DNA from: Azorinus chamasolen
Lineage: Eukaryota; Mollusca; Bivalvia; Cardiida; Solecurtidae
NCBI GenBank assembly: GCA_963576725.1
Contig: OY755240.1
Coordinates: 95,390,316 to 95,454,315, forward strand
Length of the DNA stretch: 64,000 nucleotides
Direction: 5' to 3'
Position numbers and translations under genes: made by a program. The notes below the pieces were generated by a model, which saw nothing but the letters and a program-made list of their open reading frames with translations, had not been told where the DNA came from and did no database searches. This document shows, in pieces, positions 1-9,095 of the stretch. Each line of letters starts with the position of its first letter. Positions within the stretch are counted from its first letter, which is position 1.

Positions 1-447
1 TGAACACAGAAAACACCAACAGACAAACAAGAACCAGAGACAAACACTCCACACATGAACAAAATGACAAGCACAAAGACGCAAATTAAACAAAAAGAAG
101 GGTGACAAAGAGAGTACCGCTTTGGCACGGTCAGTAGCAAAAACACCACTGGGTGTTTAAACCGGTTTACGGACGTCCTAACCTCACACTTCTCTCAAAG
201 TCACCCTAGCTTTACAAATAGTGTAAATAAAGGTATCACCGCTGGACTTACCCACAACATAGACGACGGTGAACACAGGACATGTAAAACATAGTATAAT
301 AACTCTGACAATCCGTCAAATATGTACTCAATGACTTTGCTGAAGTCCGAGCACCTGCAGGTAATACGTTAAGGGCACGACAGGGAAAAAGTAATACATG
401 AGTCTGGTAAGCTCATCCCGTATCTGAGTTTAAGAGTATACCATCAA
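1..447 (-). mobile_element. Penelope-like element (family B) 3' tail, solo fragment
   Basis: On the minus strand this matches, nearly base for base, the tails that follow PLE reading frames at 14243-14838 and 50842-51440. It has the AAACCGGTTT palindrome near 160, the conserved hairpin and CCAAGGCGG-like block near 110-150, and the stretch after the ORF stop up to about 447. No RT sequence is present, so the copy is 5'-truncated. The left edge is cut by the window. Confidence 0.8.
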
Positions 448-999
448 ATCGAATAAGTTACCTACATAACTGTATCACCAAACCTTTCAAAGGATTTTTT
501 CAATCTTTAAAGAAACTATTGACGGAAGGCCAAACAACCTGTTACCAGACGAGATATTGAGATACTGGACGTATTATCTGGATCCAAGAGGTAAGCTAAA
601 GCCAGTCTTGCATCAACCATTTATTAAAAGCACCATTTGTAGCTAACAGTCTAATACGCTTGATTGGTGCCCCGAAAAGACAACAATGTATCATTTCATT
701 TCCAGCGCAACACTACTTTGTTCTGTGCATACTATCAAACATCATACCAGCAGAACTGTTGCACTCACACACAGTTTCCCTCTCGGAATCTTTGTCTTCA
801 AGGCTCAGGTTTCTCTTGTGTATTAGTTCTCCCTTTTCCTTCTCTCTCTAACAAATGGATAATAATCATCAGACAGATTGGCCACATCACGATATATCCA
901 AAATGGGCAAATTATCGTGTCATCCTTCTTCAAAATGAAAAATAAATATCAGTGCAAAGTAGTTTAACCTTATATATAAGTGGTCGTCTTTTAAGCAAA
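448..999. other. Unassigned spacer with one weak exon candidate
   Basis: No repeat family seen elsewhere in the window is recognisable here. The only coding hint is a 78-bp phase-1/phase-1 segment on the + strand at 513-590, preceded by a pyrimidine-rich stretch ending in AG and followed by the strong donor GTAAGC. It reads ...GRPNNLLPDEILRYW.... I do not recognise the protein. The longer ORFs here are not convincing. Confidence 0.3.
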
Positions 1000-1350
1000 T
1001 GAAAGGAAACTAAATTGTTGGCCAAAAGTGCGTGTATTAGTCATGCACGATACATCACATGCAAAACACACGAACTGAAAGTACAACAAATGTACATATT
1101 TGTCAAAACACAAAACGACACACAAAGACAAACTAAAGAAACAAATGGGTAGGGGGAGATAACGCCTTGAAACGGTCAGTGACAATAGTCACATGGGTTT
1201 AAACCGTGTTAGGGGCGCCTAACCTCCCATTTATTCCATACCCATCCTAAAAGACAAACAGTGTAAATAACATATCCCCTCTCCTACTAATCTACAATAA
1301 CCGCTATTGTAAATGCATTGGTTAATTGCATGTGAAGCGAAAACATATTT
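1000..1350 (-). mobile_element. PLE family A 3' tail, solo
   Basis: The minus strand carries the family A tail: conserved block AACGGTCAGTGACAATAGTCAC near 1170, the motif GGTTTAAACC-like near 1198, and the stretch ACAGTGTAAATAA near 1258. No ORF remains. The tail faces the + strand fragment at 1361-1530, so two truncated copies meet in opposite orientation. Confidence 0.75.
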
Positions 1351-1360
1351 ATATCTATTT

Positions 1361-1530
1361 ACCGTTTCAAGGCGGTACTTCCATCTTCCCCCTTTTGTAT
1401 GTTTGTTTTGTCTTTGTGCGTCTCTTGATGTTTCTATAGTTATGTACATTTGCTGTTTCCTTGTGTTGCTGTTCGGGCGGCTGTTTGTTCTGTATGTAGT
1501 GTTTCCTGCATGACTCATTTTTGTACTTTT
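1361..1530 (+). mobile_element. PLE family A 3' tail, terminal part
   Basis: The + strand copy starts inside the conserved CAAGGCGGTACTTCCATC block and runs to the usual end, CTCATTTTTGTACTTTT. It lacks the upstream half of the tail and all coding sequence. Confidence 0.75.
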
Positions 1531-1532
1531 AA

Positions 1533-1789
1533 CATAATATATGCATATGAAACATTTATTAAAAAAAATATGCATCTGCAAACAGAGTAGACCTAGATCA
1601 GACGACTCCTACAGGAGCTGTCTGATCAGTGTATGCTCTATTTTGCTAATAGCATTTGATAAATCTGTTTCTGTTCTATCTAAAATGGCTACAATGTTCC
1701 ATCTTCCATAGTTCATTATAAATATTTTGTCCATGAATATTCAGTAGGATTTGAAATTTGTATTAAACATAGAACAGGTAAATGGTTAA
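1533..1789. mobile_element. TTAA hairpin MITE (5' end lost)
   Basis: A 69-bp imperfect palindrome at 1578-1646 (arms GCAAACAGAGTAGACC / GCTCTATTTTGC) is followed by the family body (AAATGGCTACAATG...) and ends with AAATGG-TTAA at 1786-1789. The same body ends with GGGAAAGGGTTAA at 61180-61192. The PLE tail to its left appears to have removed the other terminus. Confidence 0.6.
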
Positions 1790-1823
1790 GCCGTTTCAGA
1801 ACAGTCAACCATACATGTTTCAG

Positions 1824-2095
1824 CTTCCCTCAAGTTCAACTTCTGCTGACGACTTTATACCTGTAAGGGGAACGGGACGGGGAAGAGGACGACCCCCAGG
1901 GAGAGAGAGGGGGAAAAGGTGGGAGAGGTGTTATAAAAGGGGGGGGGGGTAACCAAACAGAAAGCCACAGGAAGGAGAGGAAGAGGAAGGGGGGTGCGTA
2001 TGGATGAAGACGATGTAACTAGAGTGCGAGCACTTCAGGAAGATAGAACACAACAGGCAGCTGTTAAATTGTACAATAATTACACAAACAAATAA
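1824..2095 (+). pseudogene. Candidate terminal exon of an AT-hook-rich protein, or retroposed fragment
   Basis: After a possible acceptor (ACATGTTTCAG, ending at 1823) the + strand reads LPSSSTSADDFIPVRG, then a Gly/Arg-rich stretch with an AT-hook core (GRGRGRPPG), then after a run of 11 G (about 1939-1949) a basic segment and the C-terminus MDEDDVTRVRALQEDR...NYTNK with a stop at 2093-2095. AATAAA motifs at about 2091 and 2106 follow. The two halves are one base out of frame across the G run, so it is either a pseudogene or a homopolymer-length error. AT-hooks bind the minor groove of AT-rich DNA, so a chromatin role is possible but inferred. I do not recognise the family. It could also be the end of a transposon-encoded protein. 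Confidence 0.35.
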
Positions 2096-2111
2096 AAAGT
2101 TCTGAAATAAA

Positions 2112-2316
2112 TCAACCCTTTACTCCATCAATATTCAAGACATAAACGAATATTGATTAGATTATTTTTATAATGGCGCATGAAATTTTGTCATTGGCAT
2201 ACCTTGCAGAATCATATCTATATTATACCCTAAGCAAACAGAGTAGACCTTGATCAGACGGCTCCTGATCTAAGTCTACTCTGTTCGAAAAGGCATAAAT
2301 ATGGAGTGAATAGTAA
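2112..2316. mobile_element. TTAA-type hairpin MITE
   Basis: It starts with TCAACCCTTTACTCC, ends with GGAGTGAATAGTAA, and holds a hairpin at 2233-2287 with the GCAAACAGAGTAGACC arm. The termini are degraded relative to the intact copies at 56-62 kb. Confidence 0.55.
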
Positions 2317-2519
2317 CAGTTAGCATGTAAATATTTTCTAACAGAAGACTACTGCAGTACTGTTCGAATGAGACAAAATAAATAATTACTGAGCAGATAA
2401 GGTACAGAATGCCATGGCAATGTTTGCAATAAAGCTGCTAACATATAAAAGAATGTTTCATTTATCAATAAACATGTTGTTATCTTATGAGTGAATCACT
2501 AATGATAATATTTTGTATT

Positions 2520-3140
2520 GTTTGCCTCGTGTTGCTTGCACCTGGACTTATATCCGAGAGATTGTTTAGAGTTTTTCTGTAAGGAAATACAACCCTGCAA
2601 TTATCAATAACATTGACCATAGAACACCATACGGCCCTTCGTTTGCCATTTTTGTCAGTTTTTTAATGCAACTCTGTGTTACCCTTTATCTGCTCAATTT
2701 TAATATCAAAGACGATGACATCATGAGAATCAATTACGTAAATTTTAGAATTAAACACAGTAATTTTAACATGGGCAGAAAGGTAGAACCAGATTTATAT
2801 TTTACCATAAGCAAATAGAGCATATCCTAATCAGACTGCTCCTATAGGGTCTGTTGAACTAGGTCTTCTCTGCAATGGTGTGAAAATGTGTTTATATGAA
2901 GGAAAGGGTGAATGTTTATTACCATTGCCCATTAGCAAACACGGCCTTGCAAGATTAAAATTGAATCACTAAAGTTATAGTCCTTTTTTTAAACTTTGTT
3001 TTTCCATTTACAGTCATATTATAGAAATGGTTTGGAGTTTTTCTATTAAACTTTGTGCACGTGTTAAATCTTCACCATCTTCCATTAATTTAGGCAACCT
3101 TTATAATGCGGCCATATTTTTGCATATATTATGTATCACT
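2520..3140 (+). repeat. Degenerate pearl-like tandem repeats with a hairpin MITE inserted
   Basis: Segments at about 2520-2650 and 2970-3130 share a diverged unit (GAGTTTTTCTRT..AAACTTTGTG, then a 'catattgac..ggaatac' block) with the better-preserved units at 10690-11110. The MITE at 2679-2912 interrupts them. Confidence 0.4.
2679..2912. mobile_element. TTAA-type hairpin MITE
   Basis: The left end is GTTACCCTTTATC, the right end GGAAAGGGTGAA, and the core palindrome lies at 2811-2873 (GCAAATAGAGCATATCC arm). The ends are recognisable but mutated. Confidence 0.5.
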
Positions 3141-3489
3141 CACTCAAATTGAAAAAAAAACACTATCTACTGCCCTTTTCAGGACATGGTACAAAGTTTG
3201 ACAGAGGGTGGGGCAAAATAGATTTTAAACCATCTGGTTGTTGACAATCCAGCCATTCTGCTGACTGCCAGGGATACAATTTTCGAGAGATCAGCAGAAC
3301 GTTTACAAACAAGTGAAGGGGGAGGAGGAAGAGAAGGAAGCAATGGAGATGACCTGCCACCACCGCGGTGTTATTGCACCAAATGCCAACTGATGTCGAG
3401 AATATGGAAAAATAGTCAAACAGGGAGAGCCACACACGAAATGACACCGCACAAAACACCATCAAACAAGAAACGGTAAAGCCACAAGA

Positions 3490-3628
3490 CAAAACATAAC
3501 AGGACGCATATCAAGACGAAAAACATTAAACATTAAGCATATTCAACAACAAAGTTGACCATAGGCTGAAAGCAGGAGTGCCGCCTTGGAACGGCCAGTA
3601 ACCAAAATAAGCTACTAGTGGACTTAAA
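3490..3628 (-). mobile_element. PLE 3' tail, distal part (continues at 3938)
   Basis: The minus strand contains GCCGCCTTGGAACGGCCAGT near 3581-3600, the conserved tail block. The tail resumes directly after the 309-bp insertion at 3629-3937. Both sides carry CTTAAA, so this is one PLE tail split by that insertion. Sequence from about 3163 to 3490 may be a diverged continuation, but I cannot anchor it. Confidence 0.6.
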
Positions 3629-3937
3629 TTCTGAAGGGTGTTGATCCCCCGAAAGCAAAAATTGCAACACAAAAAGAGAAAATTGCAGACTCGGTTTTAT
3701 TGAGTCTGTTCATGAGCAGTAAGTGAAAGTGCAACACTGCTCACGCCCCCTAGCACCGGCTTAAGCGGTATTCAATTTTCAGTACAAGAAATACTGAAAT
3801 TCATGATCTCAAAGGATCAGAAGGTATAACAACACTGAGAATGAAGTACGGGGTGACGTTTTACGGCCGCCACATATGCACTTAACACCTGCTGTTGTGA
3901 AGATTATAAATTCTGAAGGGTGGTGATCCCCCGAAAG
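3629..3937 (-). mobile_element. 309-bp element with 27-bp terminal direct repeats and a 6-bp TSD
   Basis: Positions 3629-3655 and 3911-3937 are direct repeats differing at one base. The element is flanked by CTTAAA on both sides (3623-3628 and 3938-3943), a clear target-site duplication inside a PLE tail. Read on the minus strand it ends with a polyadenylation-like AATAAAACCGAGTC and a T-rich stretch before the second direct repeat. There is no ORF. The design resembles a very small LTR or TRIM-like element, but the repeats are too short for a normal LTR and lack TG...CA ends. Confidence 0.7.
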
Positions 3938-4575
3938 CTTAAACCTGGTTTACGGGTACCCAACCTCGTCCTTATTCCACTTTCACCAAAGTCAAAATGT
4001 AAATAAAATTCCCCCTCCAGACAACTCCACAACATGCATAACGATGTCTAAAATGAAATGACTTGAAAATAAACGTTCGAGGTAAACAAGCGACGTCATC
4101 ATTTGAATGTCGTCATAATTTAAAAGTACGGGAAAACTATATGAAACACTTCTACACCGACATTTTATAAAAAATAAATCGCAAGAAGATACAAATACTA
4201 GTGGATATTAAACAAACACAACTGATTTGTTTGAAAAAGAATACACTTGACATCGTAGACATGTACTCGATGACTATTCAGAGGTCAGAGCAGCTGTGGA
4301 GAAGTCATTTGGGGTACGACAGAACTGGCAAAATACAAATATCTAATTTCCTCCCTCCGTAAACGGGTTTAAGAGGGAATCTTCATAGAGTATTAAGCCT
4401 TTTCCGTCGTCGCACAAGCAAAGAGGAAAGCATAATGACCAACTGTAAATGGGTCGTCCACCAAGCATGTAGTGTGCTGCAATATACAGGGGTCATATCC
4501 CTTTTTAATGAATTGTTTTATACGTTTGACAAACAAAGTATCAAAATATGTGTAATCAATTTTTTTTCGAAGTTT
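3938..4575 (-). mobile_element. PLE copy: proximal tail and C-terminal coding fragment
   Basis: The minus strand reads the PLE C-terminus from YKLRK (about 4570) through FIKKGYDP and FTVGHYAFLFACA to a stop near 4393, then the 3' tail. The missing upstream codons (...EFYGDV) are found at 9096 onward, beyond the CR1-like insertion. The reading frame therefore resumes across that insertion, showing that the two parts were once contiguous. Confidence 0.8.
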
Positions 4576-5159
4576 GTACAAGATACAAGATACAAGATAC
4601 AAGAATCTTTATTTTGAGTCGGTTGTGCAACAGATAACATTAGCTACAATAAGCTATTTACCGACTATATAACAAAGATTATAACAGTTTAACATAACAA
4701 CCTGTGGAATTAAAAGATATGTTTTCAAAGCATGAGTAATACATATTATAAAATTAGAATCAGAGAGATTAAGTATTGGTAAAATACCTAAGATGTTGTT
4801 AAAAAGTCATATCTAGAGTATGTAATACGGAATAAGATTTACAAAAGTACAAGTATTACTAAAAATGTATCACATATTTGCTATCACAAGATGCTATTCT
4901 GCTAGTTAAGACAAAGAGATTATTAGTTTCGATGAAAATCAAAATTTCATACAAAGAGGAGAAATACATAACAGTCTCAGATCCCTAAAAACAACTTCCA
5001 GGGTAGACTGAGTTAGGATGGCTCGTGCTAGAGCTATCCCAGCCTGGTCTGCAATGTAAGTCCTAGAGAAGTTGATGATATTCAGCCTCCTGCACCAGAG
5101 ATATCGGTAAAATACATATATTCATACATATACACACACATATAACACCTATACGCATG

Positions 5160-5204
5160 ACCGCACATACATACATACATACATACATACATACATACAT
5201 ACAA
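5160..5204. repeat. (CATA)n microsatellite
   Basis: About eleven tandem CATA/TACA units lie in the 3' UTR of the CR1-like element, with a CA-rich flank before them. Confidence 0.9.
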
Positions 5205-5506
5205 CTTCTTCACATGCACACATACATGCATTTACACTGTACATGTACCATAGCTGAAAAAGCAAACATGCATGGGATTTACAAATACATTCAGACAATA
5301 CTGAATAGCATGCTGGCGAAAAATAAAACGTTCTAACTAAACAAAAAGCAAGCAGAATACAGAAAAAATGCAACCAAAAGGAGCATGCATCTAGCAAGTT
5401 TACAAACTAAACAAGTACAGCCCAGGCAAAAGACATGGATATAAAAGCATTTTTAAATAAAATGTGAAAAACACAGGAGTACATAAAACTAGCAAACTAC
5501 AATGGA

Positions 5507-6589
5507 TCAGGCAACACAAAAGGAGCATTTGCGGGATGGGCCCACCCAGGTGTGGATCAGCCTTTTGAACTCTTTATAGTTCTCAACTTGCCTTATGTCA
5601 TTTGGAAGACCATTCCACAGCTGGGCAGCCTCAAACCTGAAAGACCTTTTGCCATAAGTTGAGGTACTCACTGTTGGGATTACAACTGTGTGGCTATACC
5701 TGAAAGAATAGTCTGTGTTTCTAAATTTGGCAAGATCATGTAGGTAAGGTGGGGATATTTTATGTAAACATTTGAAGGTTTCTAGAGCTATTCCTCTAAT
5801 CCTACTCAGGTGTAAGGTTGGCATACCAGCCCTGGTCAAGAGTTGCTCATAGTCTGAGGAAAAGTCATTAAAAGTTATTTTCAGGGCCCTGTGTTGGAGC
5901 TTCTCCAGTTTCTCTGTATCTGATTGACTGCAGAAGTGCCATACAAGGGGACAGAAATTGAAATTAGACCTGATAAAAGATTTATACACCAGTGTTCTAT
6001 TCTTCAAATCCAGGAATTTACTAAGTCTGAACAGAACATTAAGTTGTTTGGCTACCTTTTTACAAGTAGTGGCTATATGGGTGTTAAAGTTCAACATGTA
6101 ATCAAGTTCCACCCCAAGAAGTTTAACATGTTCCTCACAATCTATAGAGTTATTACATATATTTAGACTTTGTACAATGCTTTTTGATTTTTTGCCCACA
6201 GCAATGGCCTGAAACTTTTCAGGGTTGGCCTGCATCTGATTAATCCTAAACCACTCTATTAGACTCTCACTTTCAGATTCCAATACAGTGGTAAGGATTG
6301 AGGGATCCTGATGGTTATATGATAAAGTATTGTCATCAGCATAATTATATAACTTAGATTTTTTGATAAAATAGAAGATATCATTAAAGAATATGTTAAA
6401 AATTGTTGGACCAAGAATAGACCCCTGGGGGACCCCTTTTTCAGTTTCACGCCATGTACTGTGGCTTTGCCCGATTCTAACTATCTGCCTGCGGCCACTA
6501 AGGTAATTTTCAAGCAGTTTGCAAGCGCCATCAGACAGCCCATATGCCCTCATTTTGAGGATCACCAGATCATGTGGCAGACAAATCAA
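5507..6589 (-). CDS. CR1-like polyprotein, C-terminal part: RT catalytic core and thumb
   Basis: This frame follows the one-base insertion and reads CLPHDLVILKMRAYG, then motif B (GVPQGSILGP), the intact catalytic YADD (NYADDNTL), and the conserved thumb (HVKLLGVELD, SNFNFCPLVW, LWNGLPNDIR). The apparent start (TTG) is only a frame entry; it is not an initiation codon. Length and motif order fit the C-terminal half of CR1/Jockey-type polymerases. The 3' UTR follows. With the stop and the frameshift the copy cannot make a full protein, but the catalytic residues are kept. Confidence 0.85.
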   Translation of the reverse strand: MICLPHDLVILKMRAYGLSDGACKLLENYLSGRRQIVRIGQSHSTWRETEKGVPQGSILGPTIFNIFFNDIFYFIKKSKLYNYADDNTLSYNHQDPSILTTVLESESESLIEWFRINQMQANPEKFQAIAVGKKSKSIVQSLNICNNSIDCEEHVKLLGVELDYMLNFNTHIATTCKKVAKQLNVLFRLSKFLDLKNRTLVYKSFIRSNFNFCPLVWHFCSQSDTEKLEKLQHRALKITFNDFSSDYEQLLTRAGMPTLHLSRIRGIALETFKCLHKISPPYLHDLAKFRNTDYSFRYSHTVVIPTVSTSTYGKRSFRFEAAQLWNGLPNDIRQVENYKEFKRLIHTWVGPSRKCSFCVA

Positions 6590-7985
6590 AGGCTTTGGAA
6601 AGGTCCATCAGAATGGCTGCCACATGATCCCCATCATCCAATGCCTTTTTCCAATCCTCAATCAAGCGTAGTAGGGCTGTCTGGCAGCTATATTTAGGTC
6701 TGAAAGCAGATAAGTAGTCATTGTATATGTTATTAAAATGTGAGTTTATTTGATCTTCTATGACTTTCTCAAATATTTTTGACATGGCAGGAAGAATGCT
6801 GACTGGCCTGTAATTTCTTGCTTCTAAGGAGTCCCCTTTCTTAAAAACTGGAGTTACTTGAGCTAATTTAAGATCTTCAGGAAATGTTGAGGTTAATATC
6901 ATGTCGTTTATTAGCTTAGTCACAGGCAGAGAGAGAGATTGTGCTGCAGATTTCAATATTTTCGGAGGCATTGAGTCAATTCCAGTAGCTTTCTTTACAT
7001 TCAGTTGTTGCAGATATCTATTTACTTGTTCAGCTTCTACAGGTTTAAACCCAAAACTTCCTGTAATATTGTTTACAGCAGCAATTTTGCAAATACTAGG
7101 ATGTTGTTCATTCATTTCTGTATTGTCTGATATACCGATGTTTTCTGCAATGTTTACATAAAAGTTGTTTAATATATTACATACTGCAGATTGATCAGAA
7201 ACTAGACTACCATTTTCATTTAACAAGATTTCACTACTGGATTTACTCAACTGCCTGCTTGTAAGAAAAGGTTTTATAGTTGACCAGAAGTCCTTGGATT
7301 TGGGTCCACCACCACATCTTTCTGCAAAGTACTGTCTGATAGAAGTCCGCATGATCTTGGTCTTCTCATTTCTAAGCCTTTTATATAATTCATAATTTCT
7401 TTTAGATCTGTTTTTTAAGAATTTGTTATGAGCTTGCCTGGTCTTGTATATATGCTTTCTATAATTAGAATTCATGTAAGGTGGTGGGTCCTTTCTTGGG
7501 ATCTTCTGTTTCATTGGAGCATGAACATCTATAACATCTTTCAAAAGTGTTTCAAAAGCCCAGTATTTGTCATCTGTATTGTCAAAAACATCACATATAT
7601 GGAATGGTACTTGTGAAAGATCTTTATCAAACAAATTCTCATCAAAATTTTTATAGCTCCTAAACAAAACTTTAGTTTTTAATACTGGTTTGACCTGTTC
7701 TCTAATGCAAGTAAGAATAATGCAGTGGCAGTCACTGATGCAGCATTTTGAAACTGTAGTATTACATAAAAGGTTCTTAGTATTGGTAAGTATAACGTCA
7801 ATTAGAGTGGGATCAAAGTGTTTAGTAAAACATGTAGGATTCTTCACTATATTAGTCATACTGAAATTATCCATGAGGTTTGAGATAGGTTTACTTCTAT
7901 CAGTTTTCAAAAGATCATAATTGAGGTCCCCTATGACAATGATGTGGTTATAGTGCACATATATTTTGTCTAAAACATTTGACAT
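6570..7985 (-). CDS. CR1-like polyprotein, middle part: endonuclease C-terminus and first RT motifs
   Basis: This is the same frame as the segment ending at 7986. It starts with the endonuclease core VIGDLNYDLL and has the late endonuclease motif as SDCH (an SD-x-H form), then a linker, then RT fingers and palm: KKATGIDSMPPKIL, TPVFKKGD, NYRPVSILP, and motif A ending DLSKAFD. The frame is lost right after AFD, where one extra base (an A on the + strand near 6584) gives LSAT-stop in place of CLPHDL. RT copies the element RNA at a nicked target; the endonuclease makes the nick. Confidence 0.85.
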   Translation of the reverse strand: MSNVLDKIYVHYNHIIVIGDLNYDLLKTDRSKPISNLMDNFSMTNIVKNPTCFTKHFDPTLIDVILTNTKNLLCNTTVSKCCISDCHCIILTCIREQVKPVLKTKVLFRSYKNFDENLFDKDLSQVPFHICDVFDNTDDKYWAFETLLKDVIDVHAPMKQKIPRKDPPPYMNSNYRKHIYKTRQAHNKFLKNRSKRNYELYKRLRNEKTKIMRTSIRQYFAERCGGGPKSKDFWSTIKPFLTSRQLSKSSSEILLNENGSLVSDQSAVCNILNNFYVNIAENIGISDNTEMNEQHPSICKIAAVNNITGSFGFKPVEAEQVNRYLQQLNVKKATGIDSMPPKILKSAAQSLSLPVTKLINDMILTSTFPEDLKLAQVTPVFKKGDSLEARNYRPVSILPAMSKIFEKVIEDQINSHFNNIYNDYLSAFRPKYSCQTALLRLIEDWKKALDDGDHVAAILMDLSKAFDLSAT

Positions 7986-9074
7986 TTATTGTTCAAAAAT
8001 ATGGTTTGTCAGAGATGGAGGGCGATACGAGCATAAGATGGCCCACTTACGTCGATCTAAAATCAATTCTAAACAAATAGTCTCTACCGTTTCACACTCC
8101 AGGTCTCGCCGCCGTCTTGTTGGTAAATCTGACCGAATAAAAGTTAAAACTCCACCGCCATTTGCATTTCGATCTCTCCTCTCAATCTTGTAGCCTGGAA
8201 TTGAAAATATATTAGTACTAAAAGAGTCATCAATTTTAGTTTCAGCGAAGGTAAAAATGTCCACAAGTTTGTTGTCAAGGAGCTCTCTGGTCTCATTGAA
8301 TTTATAGCGAAGACTGTTTATGTTGAGGTACCCAATAATAGGTCTTTTAGGGTTTTTCTTACGTAAATGTTTTATATCTCCAAAACTGTTTGTGTTGTCC
8401 GGTGATGGTGATAGCGGTGAGCCTAGTGATCTGTCAGGTGAGCCTAGCGACCTGTCAGGTAGGTCTCTTCCTTGGCTTAGGCTTTCCCAGTTTTCTTCCT
8501 CATCCTCTTGAGGGATGAAGCTATCGTTTACCTTTCTTAGAGGATCTAGATGGGGGGACAATGCAGACGGGTGATTTGGGCTTGTTTCATGGGCAATATC
8601 AATACACGTTGGACAAGTAAAAGTTTGATTGACATTTCCACTTAGCATCTGGTCTTTGTGCAGCCTGAAAGCCTTAGGTTTCAGTCCAGAACATTTTTTG
8701 TGGGTCCAGTGTAAACATTGTTCACAGGAAAGCACTTGGTGGTTCTTATTTACGCATTTCAGACATACACTGCATGTGGTGTCTGTAGGACCAGGATTTG
8801 GTTCGATGTCTCCACCTAATAATAAAATCAGAGTCAGTTTGTATGTTAGAGTTATTTCCCTGACCGGCGGGCGCCAACGGGGTTTTACCCCACCCACTCC
8901 AATTATAATGTCGTTCTTCGATTTCAAGGTAATTCCGTTTGTGTTTGTGTCGTTTCTAACCTTATTTGCGTATATGGCGTCTAAACAGCAGCTGTATGTT
9001 TCCACGTAGTTCATCTGTATTTTAAAATTGTGGATAAAAGATAAAATTACAAGGAGATTTATGAGCGCAGCCAT
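7986..9074 (-). CDS. CR1-like polyprotein, N-terminal part: 2A-like site, PHD finger, start of endonuclease
   Basis: The 362-residue frame begins at ATG 9074. Residues about 80-96 form a hydrophobic stretch ending in DIEPNPGP (genomic 8787-8810), the consensus of 2A-like ribosome-skipping peptides. In that class the chain would be released between the last G and P, separating an N-terminal peptide of about 95 residues. Residues 101-157 hold a PHD-type Cys/His array (CSVC..CEQC..H..C..CPTC). From about residue 240 an APE-like endonuclease starts (YLNINSLR, FAETKIDD, GGGVLTFI, YRPPS). A TAA codon at 7986-7988 ends the frame, yet the same frame continues at 7985 with the rest of the endonuclease. 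So this stop is a mutation within one long ORF rather than a natural boundary. Confidence 0.85.
   Translation of the reverse strand: MAALINLLVILSFIHNFKIQMNYVETYSCCLDAIYANKVRNDTNTNGITLKSKNDIIIGVGGVKPRWRPPVREITLTYKLTLILLLGGDIEPNPGPTDTTCSVCLKCVNKNHQVLSCEQCLHWTHKKCSGLKPKAFRLHKDQMLSGNVNQTFTCPTCIDIAHETSPNHPSALSPHLDPLRKVNDSFIPQEDEEENWESLSQGRDLPDRSLGSPDRSLGSPLSPSPDNTNSFGDIKHLRKKNPKRPIIGYLNINSLRYKFNETRELLDNKLVDIFTFAETKIDDSFSTNIFSIPGYKIERRDRNANGGGVLTFIRSDLPTRRRRDLECETVETICLELILDRRKWAILCSYRPPSLTNHIFEQ
8787..8810 (-). other. 2A-like ribosome-skipping motif (DIEPNPGP)
   Basis: The minus strand encodes D-I-E-P-N-P-G-P after LILLLGG, matching the D-(V/I)-E-x-N-P-G-P consensus. 2A-like sites are known from non-LTR retrotransposons of several invertebrates. 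Activity is inferred from the consensus alone. Confidence 0.8.
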
Positions 9075-9095
9075 CTTGGGTCATGGGTAAAACTT

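Larger units (their letters stand above)
4576..9095 (-). mobile_element. CR1-like non-LTR retrotransposon, nearly complete
   Basis: On the minus strand the order is: 5' end near 9095, one long reading frame from ATG at 9072-9074 to a stop near 5507, a 3' UTR of about 900 bp, and a short heptamer tail (TTGTATC repeated, 4576-4605) just after AATAAAG. Such a short 3' microsatellite in place of poly(A) is typical of the CR1/L2 group. The element sits inside a PLE between its GDV and YKLRK codons. Only two lesions are seen in the coding frame: a TAA at 7986-7988 and a one-base insertion near 6584. That suggests a fairly young copy. I see no long target-site duplication. Confidence 0.85.

Noticed and set aside
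3163..3492. 109-codon minus-strand ORF
   Set aside because: Composition is biased with no recognisable domain, and it borders a PLE tail; probably chance.
4435..4617. Plus-strand ORF over the PLE fragment
   Set aside because: It is the shadow of the minus-strand PLE C-terminus and runs into the heptamer tail of the CR1-like element.
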